DNA from: Poseidonibacter antarcticus
GTDB lineage: Bacteria; Campylobacterota; Campylobacteria; Campylobacterales; Arcobacteraceae
Reading direction: 5' to 3'
Assembly: GCF_003667345.1 (NCBI RefSeq)
Contig: NZ_RCWF01000004.1
Span: forward strand, 61,537 to 125,536
Length of the DNA: 64,000 nucleotides
Positions 26,372 to 36,800 of the stretch are shown in pieces; positions within the stretch are counted from its first letter, which is position 1, and each line of letters begins with the position of its first letter. Made by a program: the position numbers and the translations under genes. The notes under the pieces were generated by a model. It did no database searches. It was not told where the DNA came from and saw only the letters and a list, made by a program, of their open reading frames with translations.

Positions 26372-27548
26372 TAATCTCTCTCCATTTTTCTAAAGCTACT
26401 TCATCTGAGTATTTATTAAAATCTAATTTTTTAAATTTTATGTCACTATGTGCATATTTATTAAGAGCTTTAAGTAGACTATTATTTACTGTATTTTCAC
26501 TTTCTAAATTTACTAAAATTCCATAATCACTTATTTTATAATCTTCAACTATTTGTGTATTTTTACTTTGCATGATGATTTCATATGGACCAGATAAACA
26601 ATTTACACTTATTGGGACTATTCCACAAACCATACTTTCAAATAAAGCATTGGGAAAGCCTTCAAATCTTGAAGTAATTAAATAATAATCTGCATCCTTA
26701 AATACTGTAAAAGGATTTGTAATATGGCCAGTTAAAAAAATATTTTTATTGTTACTTATAAGTTTTTCAATCTCTTCTCTATCATTCCCATCCCCTATTA
26801 ATATTAATAAATCATTCTTATAAAATTTTATATGTTCTTTAAATGTTTTCACTAAAGTGAAAAAATCTTTTTGACTATCAAACCTGCCAGCACTTGTAAA
26901 GATTTTACCATTTTTGTTTTTATACATATTAATAATTTCAGAAAAAGGATTATCTTTATTTGATAATTTTTTTATATTCTTTAAGTTATATGAATTATAA
27001 ATCACAATGATTTTATTTTCATCAATCTCAAAGTTTTCTACTAAGTCTTTTTTTATCTCAAAAGAATTACAAATAATTTTTGTTGCTTTTGAATATGTAT
27101 TTTTAATAAAAAATAAAATTAATTTTCTCTCTATATTACTTCTATTTCTGTATTGGCTTGACAAATGATTTCTCACATTTATAAATACAGGAGTCTTAAA
27201 CCAATTTCCAACTAAAATAGATGAAATATTAGACCGCTCAAGAAATGAAAAAACAAAACTATACTTATGTTTCCTAATATCAATAAATAGTTTTATCATA
27301 AAACTTATTTGCAAATAAATTTTCCCAATTGTTGAGTTTGAATTTAAATTATTGTTCGTTGCTGTTTTAAATCTAGCTTTATTGTTCAATACAAACCATT
27401 CTGATTTAGTATTTAAAATAGTAAAAACTTCTAAACCATAAGAATTTGAAAAATATTTATACAGTTTATAAAATACTTTTTCTGCTCCACCATTTGATAT
27501 TTGATCAATAATCATTAAGCCTTTTTTATTTTCCATTGTTATTATCAT
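26355..27548 (-). CDS. Glycosyltransferase family 4
   Basis: A 397-residue GT-B enzyme. The N-terminal lobe has the binding loop DQISNGGAEKVFYKLY. The C-terminal nucleotide-sugar lobe has GKIFTSAGRFDSQKDF and the EX7E motif in SRFEGFPNALFESMVCG. It adds a sugar to the lipid-linked repeat unit; donor and linkage are not readable. It overlaps the wzy gene by 23 bp. The first ATG abuts AGGA, and an ATG four codons in (27536) is an equally possible start. Confidence 0.9.
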   Translation of the reverse strand: MIITMENKKGLMIIDQISNGGAEKVFYKLYKYFSNSYGLEVFTILNTKSEWFVLNNKARFKTATNNNLNSNSTIGKIYLQISFMIKLFIDIRKHKYSFVFSFLERSNISSILVGNWFKTPVFINVRNHLSSQYRNRSNIERKLILFFIKNTYSKATKIICNSFEIKKDLVENFEIDENKIIVIYNSYNLKNIKKLSNKDNPFSEIINMYKNKNGKIFTSAGRFDSQKDFFTLVKTFKEHIKFYKNDLLILIGDGNDREEIEKLISNNKNIFLTGHITNPFTVFKDADYYLITSRFEGFPNALFESMVCGIVPISVNCLSGPYEIIMQSKNTQIVEDYKISDYGILVNLESENTVNNSLLKALNKYAHSDIKFKKLDFNKYSDEVALEKWREIIENNI

Positions 27549-28785
27549 TCCTAAAATTATAAATTGCAGCTGAGTACATCCCTAGTATTAATAAAAATAA
27601 ATAAGAAGATTTATTAGCATCTAACGGTGATCCTGCAAGAGAAAAAATCAATAATGAGAACCCACTTAAAAACATTGAAATTCCGATAGACCTATGTCTA
27701 ATATCTATTGTATTTTTAAAGATAAATTTTAAATTTAAATAAAGTTTAATTATAATGAAAAAAATTAGCAACAATAAATTTAAAAGTCCAAATATACCAT
27801 AGTAGTACAAGTAGTGTCCATATGCATTTTCGATAATTAAATCAACATCTAGTGGTGTTCCTAATAACATATTATTATCTAAAGTAATCCAAATTGAAGA
27901 TAACTGTTTTAATCTGGTTTTAGTAGAAACATCTGAATTACCATCTGAATAAGCAGATAAAGCATTAACTAAATGAGAAAACATATCCTGATTTTCCAAC
28001 ACATAGAGTGTTGCTATTGAAAAAAGAATAAATCCAACAATAGTGACTCTTATAACCTGCTTAAAATATTTATATTTTAATAAAATAATAATATATATAT
28101 ACATGTATATAAATAGAGCAAGATACGCAGCTTTGGATTGTGATAATAATGTTAACACTAAAAGAAAAAAGATTAAAAAAATATTTAAAAATGAAATTTT
28201 TTTATTTTGAATTTCAAATAAGAAGAAAAATATAATTGGTAGTATAACAAATGCCATAATGTAACTCCATACAAATGGGCCACCAATTCTAAATCCAGTA
28301 TAATCTATAAGCTTCCTATTGGATATTATAGTGACTATTGTAGATTCTGGTATTAAAATTTGTAACAATATATAAAAAAGTAATATCAATCCTATAAAGT
28401 AATATACTAACCTTAATCTATCTAAGGTCATATTTAAGTTAATTGCAATGTTATATACTACTAGATATACAAATCCATAAGCAATGATTCGAAAATGATT
28501 GATAATAAAACTTATTTCCATAAAAGAAAATTTAGAAATAATTGTAAAAAATTGTAAAGTTCCAACAAAACAAAAAATTAAAAATAAATTATCATAAAGA
28601 ATCTTAGCTTTTTTTAAATACATCAAAACTAATAATATACTAACTAACAGTAAAGGAAACATTACAAAGAGTATCTTCTGACCTTCTTTAGCTGTATTTC
28701 CAAAATAATATGTTGGAAATAATATAATACATGTTACTAAAAGTAATGGTATTACAGTATTTGTCTTTATTAATATTAATGACAT
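27526..28785 (-). CDS. wzy: Polysaccharide polymerase (Wzy / O-antigen ligase family)
   Basis: A 419-residue protein with about eleven transmembrane helices. A large periplasmic loop (about 255-320, VLENQDMFSHLV to IIENAYGHYLYYYG) has the AYGH segment typical of O-antigen polymerase/ligase proteins. It should join lipid-linked repeats in the periplasm. Its place between a glycosyltransferase and the AsnB-like gene, with wzx nearby, supports polymerase over ligase. It overlaps the gene below by 23 bp. Confidence 0.82.
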   Translation of the reverse strand: MSLILIKTNTVIPLLLVTCIILFPTYYFGNTAKEGQKILFVMFPLLLVSILLVLMYLKKAKILYDNLFLIFCFVGTLQFFTIISKFSFMEISFIINHFRIIAYGFVYLVVYNIAINLNMTLDRLRLVYYFIGLILLFYILLQILIPESTIVTIISNRKLIDYTGFRIGGPFVWSYIMAFVILPIIFFFLFEIQNKKISFLNIFLIFFLLVLTLLSQSKAAYLALFIYMYIYIIILLKYKYFKQVIRVTIVGFILFSIATLYVLENQDMFSHLVNALSAYSDGNSDVSTKTRLKQLSSIWITLDNNMLLGTPLDVDLIIENAYGHYLYYYGIFGLLNLLLLIFFIIIKLYLNLKFIFKNTIDIRHRSIGISMFLSGFSLLIFSLAGSPLDANKSSYLFLLILGMYSAAIYNFRNDNNNGK

Positions 28786-28787
28786 AT

Positions 28788-30278
28788 TTAGTTTGTAAAC
28801 CTATTTTTATTATGCCAACCAGCTATTAAATATAATCGATAAATATGTGAAGCAGACACTCTTCCTTTTCTATGTTTATCGTTCATAGATTTTTTCATTC
28901 TATTGACCACTTTTTTTATCCCTTCATTATCCCAAAGAGTACATGAAAATATCTCTTGTGTTATGCTTTGCCAATTTTGAAGTACAATACTTCTAGAATC
29001 ATACGAAAAAACCATCTTACCTATAGCATCACTATCTAAACCTATCTTATCTTTTAAAATATCTCTTAGTATAAGTTTATTTTTTAATAGTTTTCTATCG
29101 AAAAGATACTCTTCTGGCATCTTTGCGAAATAGCTTGCTACTTTTTCATTAGTAAAAGGTAAAACCAAATTTGTATTTATAGAATTTGCAAAATTTCTAA
29201 CTTTTCTTGTAAACATTTCTGTTGATTTTGGATTTGCCATATCATTTTTAAAATCATAAATATTCCAATTTTTTCTTTGTTTTGATACATTATCCCAATA
29301 ATAAAAACAATTTATACTTTTTGAAAAAATCTCTTTACTGTCATAGTAACTTAATCCACTTGGACCACACCATTCAGCAGGTGTCTTTAATAGTGGCAAT
29401 AAAACAGATTCAGAAGAAATATAATTTTTCAAAAAAGACAATTTACTTGTAATTTTTGAAACTGGAATAAAAAACTTCTCTCTTCTACTTACATCCCTCG
29501 CCATATGAGAATCATTTCCCATACCATCTATGATATTTGCACCTCTTAGCTCAGGTATTTGTGTAGCATAAAGTGGATAAGCCAAAGTCACATTATCTAC
29601 ACAAGGAAATGGAGTATTTGTAAAGTACTCATCTATAGCAATTTTGTGTTTATCTTCTAGCGCATCTACTTCATAAAGTATCTTATGTTTGAAGCCCAAC
29701 TGTTTTGCTATAGATTTTGATATCTCACTTTCGTCTGCTTTACCTTTTGACTTGTGAGTGATGAGTGTGACTTTATCCTGATAACCTGCTTCTGCTAACG
29801 CCAAAGCAATAGTATTGCTATCTTTTCCTGCACTATGGAATAGAAAAGTTGGTTTTGAAGGGTCTATTCGCTCTATTGTAGCATCTGCTATGAGTTTGAG
29901 TATAGTATCTACATCAGGAGTCATTTCTTCTTTTTTGAGACGATTTTCATTCATAAAAGGAAACTCATGAGAAAACTCTATCTCTATCTTCTTATCTACT
30001 ATTTTGATTAGAGCAGTATCGCCGATTCCTACGATAAATATATTTTCATAAGCAGTATAAGGAGGAGGTACCACCCCACTTTGAAGTAAAAAAGAGATTC
30101 CTTTATCTGAGATTTTCAATGGTTTTATCACTCGTTCATCATCTAAAAGTTCTACAATTGAGTCACCATAAAGCAAAGTCTTTTTATCATCACTTATATA
30201 AAGATAAAGAGGAAATTCTCCTGCTAGGTCAGAGGCAAGTATTAATTCTTTTGTATTCTTTTTGTATATATTTATCAT
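28788..30278 (-). CDS. Asparagine-synthase-like amidotransferase without a complete glutaminase domain
   Basis: A 496-residue protein. The C-terminal ATP-pyrophosphatase domain has the PP-loop LFHSAGKDSNTIAL and later NIIDGMGNDSHMAR. The N-terminal about 110 residues look like only the second half of a class II glutaminase (ASDLAGEFPLYLYI, LLYGDSIVELL). The catalytic N-terminal cysteine is absent. In exopolysaccharide loci AsnB-like proteins such as WbpS amidate uronic acids, and this locus also encodes UDP-glucose dehydrogenase and a uronate epimerase. A uronamide function using free ammonia is inferred, not shown. It overlaps wzx by 4 bp. Confidence 0.8.
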   Translation of the reverse strand: MINIYKKNTKELILASDLAGEFPLYLYISDDKKTLLYGDSIVELLDDERVIKPLKISDKGISFLLQSGVVPPPYTAYENIFIVGIGDTALIKIVDKKIEIEFSHEFPFMNENRLKKEEMTPDVDTILKLIADATIERIDPSKPTFLFHSAGKDSNTIALALAEAGYQDKVTLITHKSKGKADESEISKSIAKQLGFKHKILYEVDALEDKHKIAIDEYFTNTPFPCVDNVTLAYPLYATQIPELRGANIIDGMGNDSHMARDVSRREKFFIPVSKITSKLSFLKNYISSESVLLPLLKTPAEWCGPSGLSYYDSKEIFSKSINCFYYWDNVSKQRKNWNIYDFKNDMANPKSTEMFTRKVRNFANSINTNLVLPFTNEKVASYFAKMPEEYLFDRKLLKNKLILRDILKDKIGLDSDAIGKMVFSYDSRSIVLQNWQSITQEIFSCTLWDNEGIKKVVNRMKKSMNDKHRKGRVSASHIYRLYLIAGWHNKNRFTN

Positions 30279-31513
30279 TTTAGTTTCCTGCTTTGTTTAT
30301 ATATCATCGTTCCTAAAAAAAATCGTGTTATAACGATAGTAAGTGCTGCTCCATATGCTCCATACAATGGTATCAATAAAATAGAAGTTAAAAATCCTAG
30401 TATTGATACTTTTACAATTGTCTTTCTATACTCTTTATCATATTTTAATACAACCATTTTATTTGATCCAAAAGTGTAGCTTATAGATATAAAAAATGGA
30501 CTCAATGCCAAAATATAAATATAAACTAAACTTTCATAAGCTTTTTCTCCAAACACAAAAGGAACTACCCAATAGGATGTTAAAAAAATTATTAAACTCA
30601 TACTTAAACCTGCAAAGATAGTTAGTTGTGCTATTTTTTCAAATTTTGAATAATCTTTATTTAGGTATGGGAAAGTTACATTTCGTATTATTGTTATTAC
30701 ATTATTAAATACACTTACTATTTGATTTGCTAATGCAAAATAACCTACATTATCCATCGTTGTTACAAAACCTAGTAAAAATGTTGAGAAATTATTGTAA
30801 AGGTTTGGTATAAAATCACTTACAAAAAGATTCCAACTACTTGTAAGTGAGTTTTTTATATTTATGATAGGTTGAACTGTAAATCTTATGTCATACTTTT
30901 TTCTGATGAAGTATAAAGAGTAAAGACCCACGAGTATAAAACCTAACCCATTGAGCAGTGGTTGATAAATATAATCTTCACTAGACTTTACAAAAACAAA
31001 AATTCCTGCGGTAAAAAAAAGTTTTGCAGAGATATTAAAGTAACTAATATACTTCATCTCTTCAATTCCTTGAAAAAACCAAATTGGAAAAATTGCATTA
31101 CCGATGACTATTAAAAAAGTCAAATAAAATAATAGCCATTCATTAGTAAATTTTTCAATAGTTAAAATAAGGAGTGAAAGTATCATAAAAGAAACCAATG
31201 TCAAAATAAGTTTTACACTAATAACAGTGCTGTATATTTCACTTAGTTTTTCTTTATTTTTATGATTAAGTGCAACTTCTCTTGTAGCTGAAAGATTATA
31301 ACCATACTCAACAAATTTATCTAAGAAGAATATAGTTGCAACCGCAAATGCGACTAAACCATATTTTTCTGCACCTAGTACTTTAAAGAGGTACGGCATA
31401 GTTAAAAGCGGTAAGATATAATTAAGTCCTTGTAAGCTAAGAAGTGAAAAAAAATTTGACAATAACCTTTTGTTCTCTTCTGATTTGAATTTAGATTTTA
31501 TTTTTTTTATCAT
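30275..31513 (-). CDS. wzx: Lipid-linked repeat-unit flippase
   Basis: A 412-residue membrane protein with about twelve transmembrane helices and the Wzx-type start (RLLSNFFSLLSLQGLNYILPLLTMPYL, split here by description only). The helix with AEKYGLVAFAVA, the loop FVEYGYNLSATREVA and the segment PIWFFQGIEEMKY are typical of this MOP-family flippase. It moves the undecaprenyl-linked repeat to the periplasm. It is directly next to the epimerase gene (no gap) and coupled to the AsnB-like gene. Confidence 0.92.
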   Translation of the reverse strand: MIKKIKSKFKSEENKRLLSNFFSLLSLQGLNYILPLLTMPYLFKVLGAEKYGLVAFAVATIFFLDKFVEYGYNLSATREVALNHKNKEKLSEIYSTVISVKLILTLVSFMILSLLILTIEKFTNEWLLFYLTFLIVIGNAIFPIWFFQGIEEMKYISYFNISAKLFFTAGIFVFVKSSEDYIYQPLLNGLGFILVGLYSLYFIRKKYDIRFTVQPIINIKNSLTSSWNLFVSDFIPNLYNNFSTFLLGFVTTMDNVGYFALANQIVSVFNNVITIIRNVTFPYLNKDYSKFEKIAQLTIFAGLSMSLIIFLTSYWVVPFVFGEKAYESLVYIYILALSPFFISISYTFGSNKMVVLKYDKEYRKTIVKVSILGFLTSILLIPLYGAYGAALTIVITRFFLGTMIYKQSRKLK

Positions 31514-32563
31514 TTATTTATAAAAATCTTTATACCAAGTCACAAACTGCTCAATCCCATCTTTTAAATCTGTATCAGGTTTATATCCGAAGTCTTCTAT
31601 TAGTCCACTTACATCTGCATAAGTACTCACTACATCACCATCTTGCATAGGCATATAGTTTTTTTCTGCTTTTTTACCAAGTGCATTTTCTATTGTTTCT
31701 ATGAAAGTCATAAGAGGAAGTGGTGCATTGTTTCCTATGTTGTAGATTTTATATGGTGCACTAGAACTAGATATCTCTGGATCTTTTGCGTTCCATTGTT
31801 TGTTTGTTTGAGATGGTTTATCTATTACTTTTATTACTCCATCTACTATATCATCTATATAGGTAAAATCTCTACTCATTTTTCCATTGTTAAATACTTT
31901 TATAGCTCTATCATGAAGTATTGCATCTGTAAAAAGCATAGGAGCCATATCAGGTCTGCCCCATGGTCCATAAACAGTGAAAAATCTCAATCCTGTCACA
32001 TGTATACCATAAAGATGAGCATAAGTATGTGCCATCATTTCATTTGATTTTTTTGTTGCTGCATAGAGGCTTACTTGGTGTTCTGTTTTATCAGTAGTTT
32101 TAAAAGGTTGAGATTCGTTTAGTCCATATACTGAGCTACTTGATGCAAATGCTAGGTTTTTTATATTTGTATTTCTACATCCTTCTAAGATATTTAAAAA
32201 TCCTACTATATTACTTTGTATATAAGCATGTGGATTTTCTAGTGAATATCTAACTCCTGCTTGTGCTGCTAGATTACAAACTGCATCAAATTTTTCTATT
32301 TCAAAAAGTTTTTCCATAGCTTCTTTGTCTGCTAGGTCTATTTTATAGAAGCTATGCTTTTTATATGTTTTAGAAACTATTTTAGTATTGTCTTTTATTT
32401 CATCTTTTGATATACCTAACTCTTTAAGTCTTCCATATTTTAGATTTACATCATAATAGTCATTTATATTATCTATTCCTATTACCTCATCACCACGTTC
32501 AAGAAGTTTGCGTGCCAAGTGAAAACCTATAAATCCAGCTGTTCCTGTTACTAATATTTTCAT
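31514..32563 (-). CDS. UDP-glucuronate 4-epimerase-like NAD-dependent epimerase
   Basis: A 349-residue short-chain dehydrogenase/reductase. The NAD loop is GTAGFIGFHLARKLLERGD from residue 7, the Ser region is FASSSSVYG and the YxxxK motif is in SLYAATKKSNE. The stretches DNINDYYDVNLKYGRL and RFFTVYGPWGRPDMA are hallmarks of the CapI/UDP-glucuronate epimerase group. It should turn UDP-glucuronate, made by the neighbouring dehydrogenase, into UDP-galacturonate. It lies 10 bp behind ugd. Confidence 0.92.
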   Translation of the reverse strand: MKILVTGTAGFIGFHLARKLLERGDEVIGIDNINDYYDVNLKYGRLKELGISKDEIKDNTKIVSKTYKKHSFYKIDLADKEAMEKLFEIEKFDAVCNLAAQAGVRYSLENPHAYIQSNIVGFLNILEGCRNTNIKNLAFASSSSVYGLNESQPFKTTDKTEHQVSLYAATKKSNEMMAHTYAHLYGIHVTGLRFFTVYGPWGRPDMAPMLFTDAILHDRAIKVFNNGKMSRDFTYIDDIVDGVIKVIDKPSQTNKQWNAKDPEISSSSAPYKIYNIGNNAPLPLMTFIETIENALGKKAEKNYMPMQDGDVVSTYADVSGLIEDFGYKPDTDLKDGIEQFVTWYKDFYK

Positions 32564-32573
32564 TAACTATTTC

Positions 32574-33743
32574 CTAACTATCACTATTGAAGATATCTCT
32601 TGTATATACTCTATCTTCAATATCTTTTATATCATTTGAAAGTCTATTTGCAACTACTACATCACAAATATTTTTAAAATCATCTAGATTTTTAATCACT
32701 TTTGAATTAAAAAAGTCATTTTCTTTTAGTGCTGGTTCATAGATAATCACAGCAATACCTTTTGCTTTTATTCTTTTCATAATACCTTGAATAGCAGAAC
32801 TTCTAAAGTTATCACTTCCTTCTTTCATCACTAGTCTATATATACCTACTATTTTGGGGTTTCTTTTCATTATACTATCTGCTATAAAATCTTTTCTAGT
32901 TCTATTTGCATTTACAATAGCTTCTATCATATTTGATGGTACATTTTTATAGTTTGCTAGTAGTTGTTTTGTATCTTTTGGTAAACAGTAACCACCATAT
33001 CCAAAACTAGGATTGTTATAGTGATTTCCAATTCTTGGATCTAATCCAACTCCATCAATAATTTGTTTTGAGTTTAGCTCATGAGCTTCTGCATAAGAAT
33101 CTAATTCATTAAAATACGCAACTCTCATAGCTAGGTATGTATTTGAAAATAGCTTTATAGCTTCTGCTTCAGTTGAGTTAGTAAATAGTACATCTATATC
33201 TGTCTTTTTTGCACCATTTTTAAGTAAGTTTGCAAAAGTTTTAGCACGTTCACTTTGTTCTCCTACTATTATTCTAGAAGGATACAAGTTATCAAACAAT
33301 GCCTTTCCTTCTCTTAAAAATTCTGGTGAAAATATTATATTTTCTGTATTAAATTTTTTATTAATCTCTTTTGTATATCCTACAGGTACTGTTGATTTTA
33401 TTACCATTGTAGTATTTGGATTTATTTCTAGTACGTCTGCTATTACATATTCTATTGATTTGGTATTAAAATAGTTTGTTTTAGGATCATAATCAGTAGG
33501 AGTTGAGATAATTATAAAGTCTGCATTTGTATATGCTTCTTTTTTATCCAAAGTTGCTCTAAAATTTAGATCATCTCTTAGTAAATACTCACTAATCTCT
33601 TTATCTTCGATTGGAGATATTTTTTTATTTAACATTTCTACTTTAGAAGGAATAATATCTAATGCCACAACTTCATTATTTTGAGAAAGTAGGACACCAT
33701 TTGAAAGTCCTACATATCCAGTTCCTGCTATTGCTATTTTCAT
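32574..33743 (-). CDS. ugd: UDP-glucose 6-dehydrogenase
   Basis: A 389-residue enzyme that oxidises UDP-glucose to UDP-glucuronate with two NAD+. The NAD loop is [10 protein letters not shown] from residue 7. The catalytic cysteine is C253 in [20 protein letters not shown] and FSPEFLREG are also present. Its length is that of the short bacterial Ugd form. It is the first gene of the block running left to the WecG-type transferase and supplies the uronic acid precursor. Confidence 0.96.
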   Translation of the reverse strand: MKIAIAGTGYVGLSNGVLLSQNNEVVALDIIPSKVEMLNKKISPIEDKEISEYLLRDDLNFRATLDKKEAYTNADFIIISTPTDYDPKTNYFNTKSIEYVIADVLEINPNTTMVIKSTVPVGYTKEINKKFNTENIIFSPEFLREGKALFDNLYPSRIIVGEQSERAKTFANLLKNGAKKTDIDVLFTNSTEAEAIKLFSNTYLAMRVAYFNELDSYAEAHELNSKQIIDGVGLDPRIGNHYNNPSFGYGGYCLPKDTKQLLANYKNVPSNMIEAIVNANRTRKDFIADSIMKRNPKIVGIYRLVMKEGSDNFRSSAIQGIMKRIKAKGIAVIIYEPALKENDFFNSKVIKNLDDFKNICDVVVANRLSNDIKDIEDRVYTRDIFNSDS

Positions 33744-33852
33744 TTATTTCCTTTTAATTTATTATCCAAACTAATTTTTCTGGTTTTAATACCTATTTTC
33801 AGATTTTTGAAGCGCATTTTATCCTAATAAATCTTCAAAGTTAATGAAAAGA

Positions 33853-35682
33853 TTATTTCTTCATATGTAAATCAAGTTGAGGAAAGGGTATTTCTATTTC
33901 GTATTTATACAGTGAATTATAAATCAATGTTAAAAAGTCTGATTTTAATGAATTTGCTTTAAACTTATCATTTGCTTTTACCCAAACTAGTAGCTCAAAA
34001 TCCACACTACTTGTATTCATATTTTCAAGTCTTATATCTGGTGATTTATCTTTTACATTTCTTAGATAAACTAAATCACTGTTTTCAAGTTCTAAAAGAA
34101 TAATCTCTTTTACTCGTTCAATCTTAGTTCCATAAGCTACTCCAAAAGCTATATGAAGTCTTCTTGTTGAGTCATCTAGTGTCCAGTTTATTACATTGTT
34201 TTGGATAAATGATGAATTTGGGATTACTATATCTATATTATCAAATGTTTTTATAGTTGTTGATCTTATTCTTATATCTGTTACTGTTCCTTTTAGTAAA
34301 TCACTTATTTCGATTATGTCCCCTATTCTAATTGTTCTCTCAAACATTAGAATAATTCCTGCTATCAAATTTGATACAACAGTTTGAAGTCCAAATCCAA
34401 TACCAATAGATAAAGCTCCTGCTATTAAAGAAATAGATGACATATCAATACCTAGGCTACTCATTGAAACCATTATTGTGATTAGAATTATTAGATAGTA
34501 TCCTACGTTTGCAGTTAATTTCAATGACATTTGGCTCATATTCGGCCATCTTGTTGAGATTTTATATATCCATCTTTTATAAAATATCCCAAATAAAAAG
34601 CCTATTATTATCAAAAACAGTGCTTTTGTGATACTTAGAAAGCTTATTGCTTGTTCGTTAAACACAAAAAGTGTAGAGGTAAAATACTCTTTTAGGTCTT
34701 TGATATAATTTTTACTATCAAATAGGGATTTGTTAATAAATACTTTTGTATTACCAAATACTTTTTTTGATATATTTTTGATTATATTATTTTGCTCAAA
34801 ATAAACTTCTGCTAATTCACTATCAAGATTAACCAATAAAGAATCTATTTCATCATATAGTTTTAAAAACTCTTGGCTATCTTTGCTTATCAAGGTATCT
34901 AATAACTCTTCATTTAAGAAAATCACTTTTTCTAAATAAGCATTTTCTAATAGCTTTTGTGTTTTTGATATCTCTTTTTTTAGTACTTCTGTATTTTTAT
35001 CATTTTCACTTATGATTTCTTTTTCTAGTTCTATTTCATAGCCAACTTTTTGTTGGATTAGTTTTTTTATATTTTCATCGATTTTTTCTATATCATTTTG
35101 ATTTTTTGTGCTTTTATTATTTTCTAGTGTTTCTTGTTTTTCTAATATTTCTAATTTTTCTATTACCTTATTTAATACTATATTTTTATTAGATGCAAAT
35201 AACTCTACTCTAGTTTCGATATTTGTTTTTTGGATTTTATAATATGCATATTGTAATTGGTATGATAGTAAAAAGTCTTTATCTTGTTCTATTATATTTT
35301 CTATTCTTTTTTTCAAAACTAATAGTTTGTTTTGAATATCATTTAAAAGCTTGTTTTGTTTTATCTGTTTTACTTCAATTTCTGAGATATAAAAAAGTGC
35401 TTTTAAAATAGAGTTTTTCAAATCTTTTTGTTTTTCTAATAAACTTAGATTAAACTCATCTATTTGTATTTTTTTTTCTGATGCTTCTTCCAATCTTTTT
35501 AAATGCGCTTTTTGTTCATTTGTGATTTCTATACTTTTTGTTTTTTGTTTTTCACTTTCATTGATTTGTAATAGTATTTCTTTAAAATATGTGCTATTAA
35601 GAGCTGTATCATATAGCTTTGTATCGATTTGTGCACAAAACAATGTACTAACTGTTATGATAAATAAAACTAAATATTTCAT
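33853..35682 (-). CDS. MscS-family mechanosensitive channel with long N-terminal coiled coil
   Basis: A 609-residue protein. Signal peptide about 1-18, then about 300 residues of charged coiled coil in the periplasm, then three or four transmembrane helices (about 345-460). The MscS pore helix and beta domain follow (LSIGIGFGLQTVVSNLIAGIILMFERTIRIGDII, read across residues about 420-455). It resembles the larger KefA/YbdG-type members that relieve osmotic stress. It stands alone behind ugd in the opposite direction to the ZntB-like gene. Confidence 0.9.
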   Translation of the reverse strand: MKYLVLFIITVSTLFCAQIDTKLYDTALNSTYFKEILLQINESEKQKTKSIEITNEQKAHLKRLEEASEKKIQIDEFNLSLLEKQKDLKNSILKALFYISEIEVKQIKQNKLLNDIQNKLLVLKKRIENIIEQDKDFLLSYQLQYAYYKIQKTNIETRVELFASNKNIVLNKVIEKLEILEKQETLENNKSTKNQNDIEKIDENIKKLIQQKVGYEIELEKEIISENDKNTEVLKKEISKTQKLLENAYLEKVIFLNEELLDTLISKDSQEFLKLYDEIDSLLVNLDSELAEVYFEQNNIIKNISKKVFGNTKVFINKSLFDSKNYIKDLKEYFTSTLFVFNEQAISFLSITKALFLIIIGFLFGIFYKRWIYKISTRWPNMSQMSLKLTANVGYYLIILITIMVSMSSLGIDMSSISLIAGALSIGIGFGLQTVVSNLIAGIILMFERTIRIGDIIEISDLLKGTVTDIRIRSTTIKTFDNIDIVIPNSSFIQNNVINWTLDDSTRRLHIAFGVAYGTKIERVKEIILLELENSDLVYLRNVKDKSPDIRLENMNTSSVDFELLVWVKANDKFKANSLKSDFLTLIYNSLYKYEIEIPFPQLDLHMKK

Positions 35683-35816
35683 TTTTTATATTCCTTATAT
35701 TATGTATTTGATTATATTATATTTGTTGTTAAAAAGAATCTTTAAAAAAATAAGTTTTTTTAAGTAGATAAAGAATAAAATCTATTTAAAAATTATGATT
35801 AAAATGGAAAAAAATA

Positions 35817-36788
35817 ATGAATGGAAATGCTTTTTCACATGGTATTATCTTTGATGGTAATGGTGGTGCAAAAAAAATAAGCTTTGAACAGCTAGATGAA
35901 TATACTCCTAGTATGGGTATTTTATGGGTTCATTTTGATTATACACAAGAACAAAGTATTGATTGGATTACAAATAAAAGCAATATTGACCCAATTGCCG
36001 TTGATGCTCTTTTATCACAAACTACAAGACCTAGAACAACGATTTTAAAAGATTCGCTTATTTTAGCCCTAAGAGGTATAAACCTAAATCCAAATAGCGA
36101 CCCTGAAGATATGATTTCTATTAGATTGTATATAAATGAAAATATCATAATCAGTACAAAAAAAAGAGATCTTTTATCTGTAAATGATATGTTACTTTTT
36201 TTTGAGCAAGGTATAGGTCCAAAAAATTCATCAGAATTTTTAATAGAACTTACAAATAGATTAACAGATAGAATGGAAGATTATATTTTAGATATGGATG
36301 ATCGTTATTCAGATTTAGAAGAGCTTAGTATCCAATCAAGTTCTGCCAAGCTTCGAACAAGTATTTCAGAGATTAAAAGAGAATCAATTTCATTGAAAAG
36401 ATATTTAAGTCCTCAAAAAGAAGCGATTTTTAAACTATATGATCAAAAGATTTCATGGATTACTGAACACGACAGAATACAATTAAGAGAGATTAATCAT
36501 AAATTGATTAAATATATTGAAGATCTTGATTCAATAAAAGACAAGGTATCTCTTATTCAAGAAGAAATATCAAATAACTTAAGTGAGCAATTAAATCAAA
36601 GAATGTATGTACTTTCCATAATTTCTGCGATTTTTTTACCACTTGGGTTTTTAACAGGTTTATTAGGAATAAATGTAGGAGGAATACCAGGAGCTGAGAA
36701 TAGCTTTTCTTTTTATATATTTATATTATTTCTTATAGTTATAGTTGCATTACAGATATATATATTCAAAAAGAAAAGATGGTTATGA
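35817..36788 (+). CDS. CorA-family metal transporter, ZntB-like
   Basis: A 323-residue inner-membrane protein with a large cytoplasmic domain (about 1-260) and two C-terminal helices (about 266-285 and 296-316). The loop between them begins GINVGGIPG, the GxN-type signature. GINVGG fits the ZntB branch rather than CorA GMN, so zinc or another divalent ion is likely. It is followed after 12 bp by an MscS-family gene on the same strand. Confidence 0.88.
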   Translation: MNGNAFSHGIIFDGNGGAKKISFEQLDEYTPSMGILWVHFDYTQEQSIDWITNKSNIDPIAVDALLSQTTRPRTTILKDSLILALRGINLNPNSDPEDMISIRLYINENIIISTKKRDLLSVNDMLLFFEQGIGPKNSSEFLIELTNRLTDRMEDYILDMDDRYSDLEELSIQSSSAKLRTSISEIKRESISLKRYLSPQKEAIFKLYDQKISWITEHDRIQLREINHKLIKYIEDLDSIKDKVSLIQEEISNNLSEQLNQRMYVLSIISAIFLPLGFLTGLLGINVGGIPGAENSFSFYIFILFLIVIVALQIYIFKKKRWL

Positions 36789-36800
36789 TGAATGATTTAA

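Noticed and set aside
31643..32047. Open frame on the plus strand opposite the uronate epimerase
   Set aside because: Cys- and His-rich, low-complexity translation typical of an antisense shadow; the epimerase motifs on the other strand are intact.
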